Assembly (NCBI GenBank): GCA_030592525.1
Contig: JAUVIW010000065.1
Span: 1-5,403 of the forward strand
DNA from: an archaeon
GTDB lineage: Archaea; B1Sed10-29; WALL01
DNA length: 5,403 nucleotides
Direction of reading: 5' to 3'
Part shown: one piece after another, positions 5,116 through 5,403 of the stretch
Numbering within the stretch: position 1 is the first letter of the stretch
Layout of the letters: every line of letters starts with the position of its first letter
The notes under the pieces: model-generated
Told to the model about the DNA's origin: nothing
Database searches by the model: none
What the model saw: only the letters and a program-made list of their open reading frames with translations
Program-made: the position numbers and the translations under genes

Positions 5116-5124
5116 CTTTTTATG
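5116..5124 (-). promoter_or_regulatory. TATA box of tRNA-Phe
   Basis: CATAAAAAG on the minus strand is centred about 24 nt upstream of the tRNA 5' end. tRNA-Phe therefore probably has its own promoter rather than depending on read-through from tRNA-Gly. Confidence 0.6.
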
Positions 5125-5126
5125 AC

Positions 5127-5149
5127 ACCACATTCAAAAGCGTTGTGGT
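5127..5149 (-). repeat. Possible degenerate fourth hairpin unit
   Basis: ACCACA and TGTGGT form a 6-bp stem with an 11-nt loop. The unit is spaced 3 nt from the array at 5153-5216 and keeps the same ACC...GGT ends. It may be a decayed fourth unit, or an unrelated hairpin just upstream of the tRNA-Phe TATA box. Confidence 0.4.
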
Positions 5150-5152
5150 CTT

Positions 5153-5216
5153 ACCATCGTTTCGACGAGGGTTACCGTCGCTCTGGCGCCGGTTTTACCG
5201 TCGTTGAAACGACGGT
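5153..5216 (-). repeat. Three tandem tetraloop hairpins after tRNA-Gly
   Basis: On the minus strand the units are ACCGTCGT-ttca-ACGACGGT (5216-5197, perfect), ACCGGCGC-caga-GCGACGGT (5193-5174, one mismatch) and ACCCTCGT-cgaa-ACGATGGT (5172-5153, one mismatch). Spacers are 3 and 1 nt. The array begins two nt (TT) after the encoded CCA of tRNA-Gly, as in the tRNA-Lys cassette. Units correspond in order: unit 1 closes with T-A and loops N-TCA, unit 2 closes CGC/GCG with loop CARA, unit 3 again closes with T-A. Its role is unknown. Confidence 0.85.
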
Positions 5217-5218
5217 AA

Positions 5219-5293
5219 TGGTGCGCCCGGTGGGATTTGAACCCACGTTATCAGCTTGGAAGGCTGAAGTCCTACCAGCTAGACTACAGGCGC
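5219..5293 (-). tRNA. tRNA-Gly (UCC), CCA encoded, no intron
   Basis: The 72-nt body (5293-5222) plus CCA (5221-5219) has acceptor GCGCCUG/CGGGCGC (one U.G), D-stem GUCU/GGAC, anticodon stem UCAGC/GCUGA with loop CUUCCAA (anticodon UCC), T-arm GUGGG-UUCAAAU-CCCAC and discriminator A. The fold is complete without splicing. It is followed directly by the hairpin array and then, after its own promoter, by tRNA-Phe. Confidence 0.95.
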
Positions 5294-5318
5294 GCGGGAT
5301 TAATTCTGCGCACACCCC

Positions 5319-5325
5319 TTTAAAA
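5319..5325 (-). promoter_or_regulatory. TATA box of tRNA-Gly
   Basis: TTTTAAA on the minus strand is centred about 29 nt before the tRNA 5' end. It lies between the stop of the right-edge gene and the tRNA, so tRNA-Gly has its own promoter. Confidence 0.6.
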
Positions 5326-5333
5326 CCTTGCGG

Positions 5334-5402
5334 TCATGACCCTGCTTTCCTAAGGGCCTCCATGGTGCGCTCAACACCCTCCTGGGCCGCTGAAAGGTTC
5401 TC
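5334..5402 (-). CDS. C-terminal end of an unidentified protein
   Basis: Only the last 22 codons and TGA are present; the gene enters from the right edge. The tail reads ENLSAAQEGVERTMEALRKAGS and looks like a single amphipathic helix. That pattern (ENL...EGVER...EAL) recalls the C-terminal helix of class I/II aminotransferases, but 22 residues are too few to assign a family. The frame is supported by the stop falling just before the tRNA-Gly promoter. The competing plus-strand reading is unconvincing. Confidence 0.5.
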   Translation of the reverse strand, partial: ENLSAAQEGVERTMEALRKAGS

Positions 5403-5403
5403 G

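Noticed and set aside
5361..5403. Plus-strand frame beginning ATGGTGCGC at the right edge
   Set aside because: It has no promoter or ribosome-binding site, and the minus strand offers a plausible gene end before the tRNA-Gly promoter.

Overview
The window reads as archaeal chromosomal DNA dominated by translation genes. The evidence is a class I lysyl-tRNA synthetase, two tRNA genes whose insertions fold into bulge-helix-bulge (BHB) splice sites at non-canonical positions, AT-rich TATA-like boxes about 25-30 nt before starts with no room for a leader, and very tight spacing with overlapping stops. The lineage cannot be fixed from this; compact layout and unusual tRNA introns would suit a DPANN-type archaeon, but that is a guess.

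Layout. 1-178 (-): N-terminal part of lysS, running off the left edge. 192-257: three tandem tetraloop hairpins. 260-370 (-): tRNA-Lys(UUU) with a 33-nt intron at 30/31. 464-1396 (+): TPR protein. 1390-2661 (-): serS. 2752-3651 (+): single-span membrane protein with a duplicated helical module. 3648-4223 (-): cysteine-hydrolase-like protein. 4334-5044 (+): two-motif LAGLIDADG homing endonuclease whose last 20 or so codons are antisense tRNA. 4977-5096 (-): tRNA-Phe(GAA) with a 43-nt D-arm intron at 22/23. 5127-5216: a second hairpin array. 5219-5293 (-): tRNA-Gly(UCC). 5334-5402 (-): the last 22 codons of an unidentified gene.

How it fits together. The three tRNAs and both synthetases lie on the minus strand. 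tRNA-Lys directly precedes the gene of the enzyme that charges it, and no separate promoter is visible between them. The two synthetase genes have a Shine-Dalgarno-like AGGTG ending about five nt before ATG, whereas the plus-strand genes look leaderless. Convergent genes overlap by 4-7 bp at their stops.

The most novel signal is a cassette of three hairpins, each an 8-bp stem with a 4-nt loop. It begins exactly two nt after the encoded CCA of two different tRNAs (Lys and Gly). The two copies match unit by unit, and two stem positions of unit 1 have changed in a compensating way. I do not recognise it as a known element.
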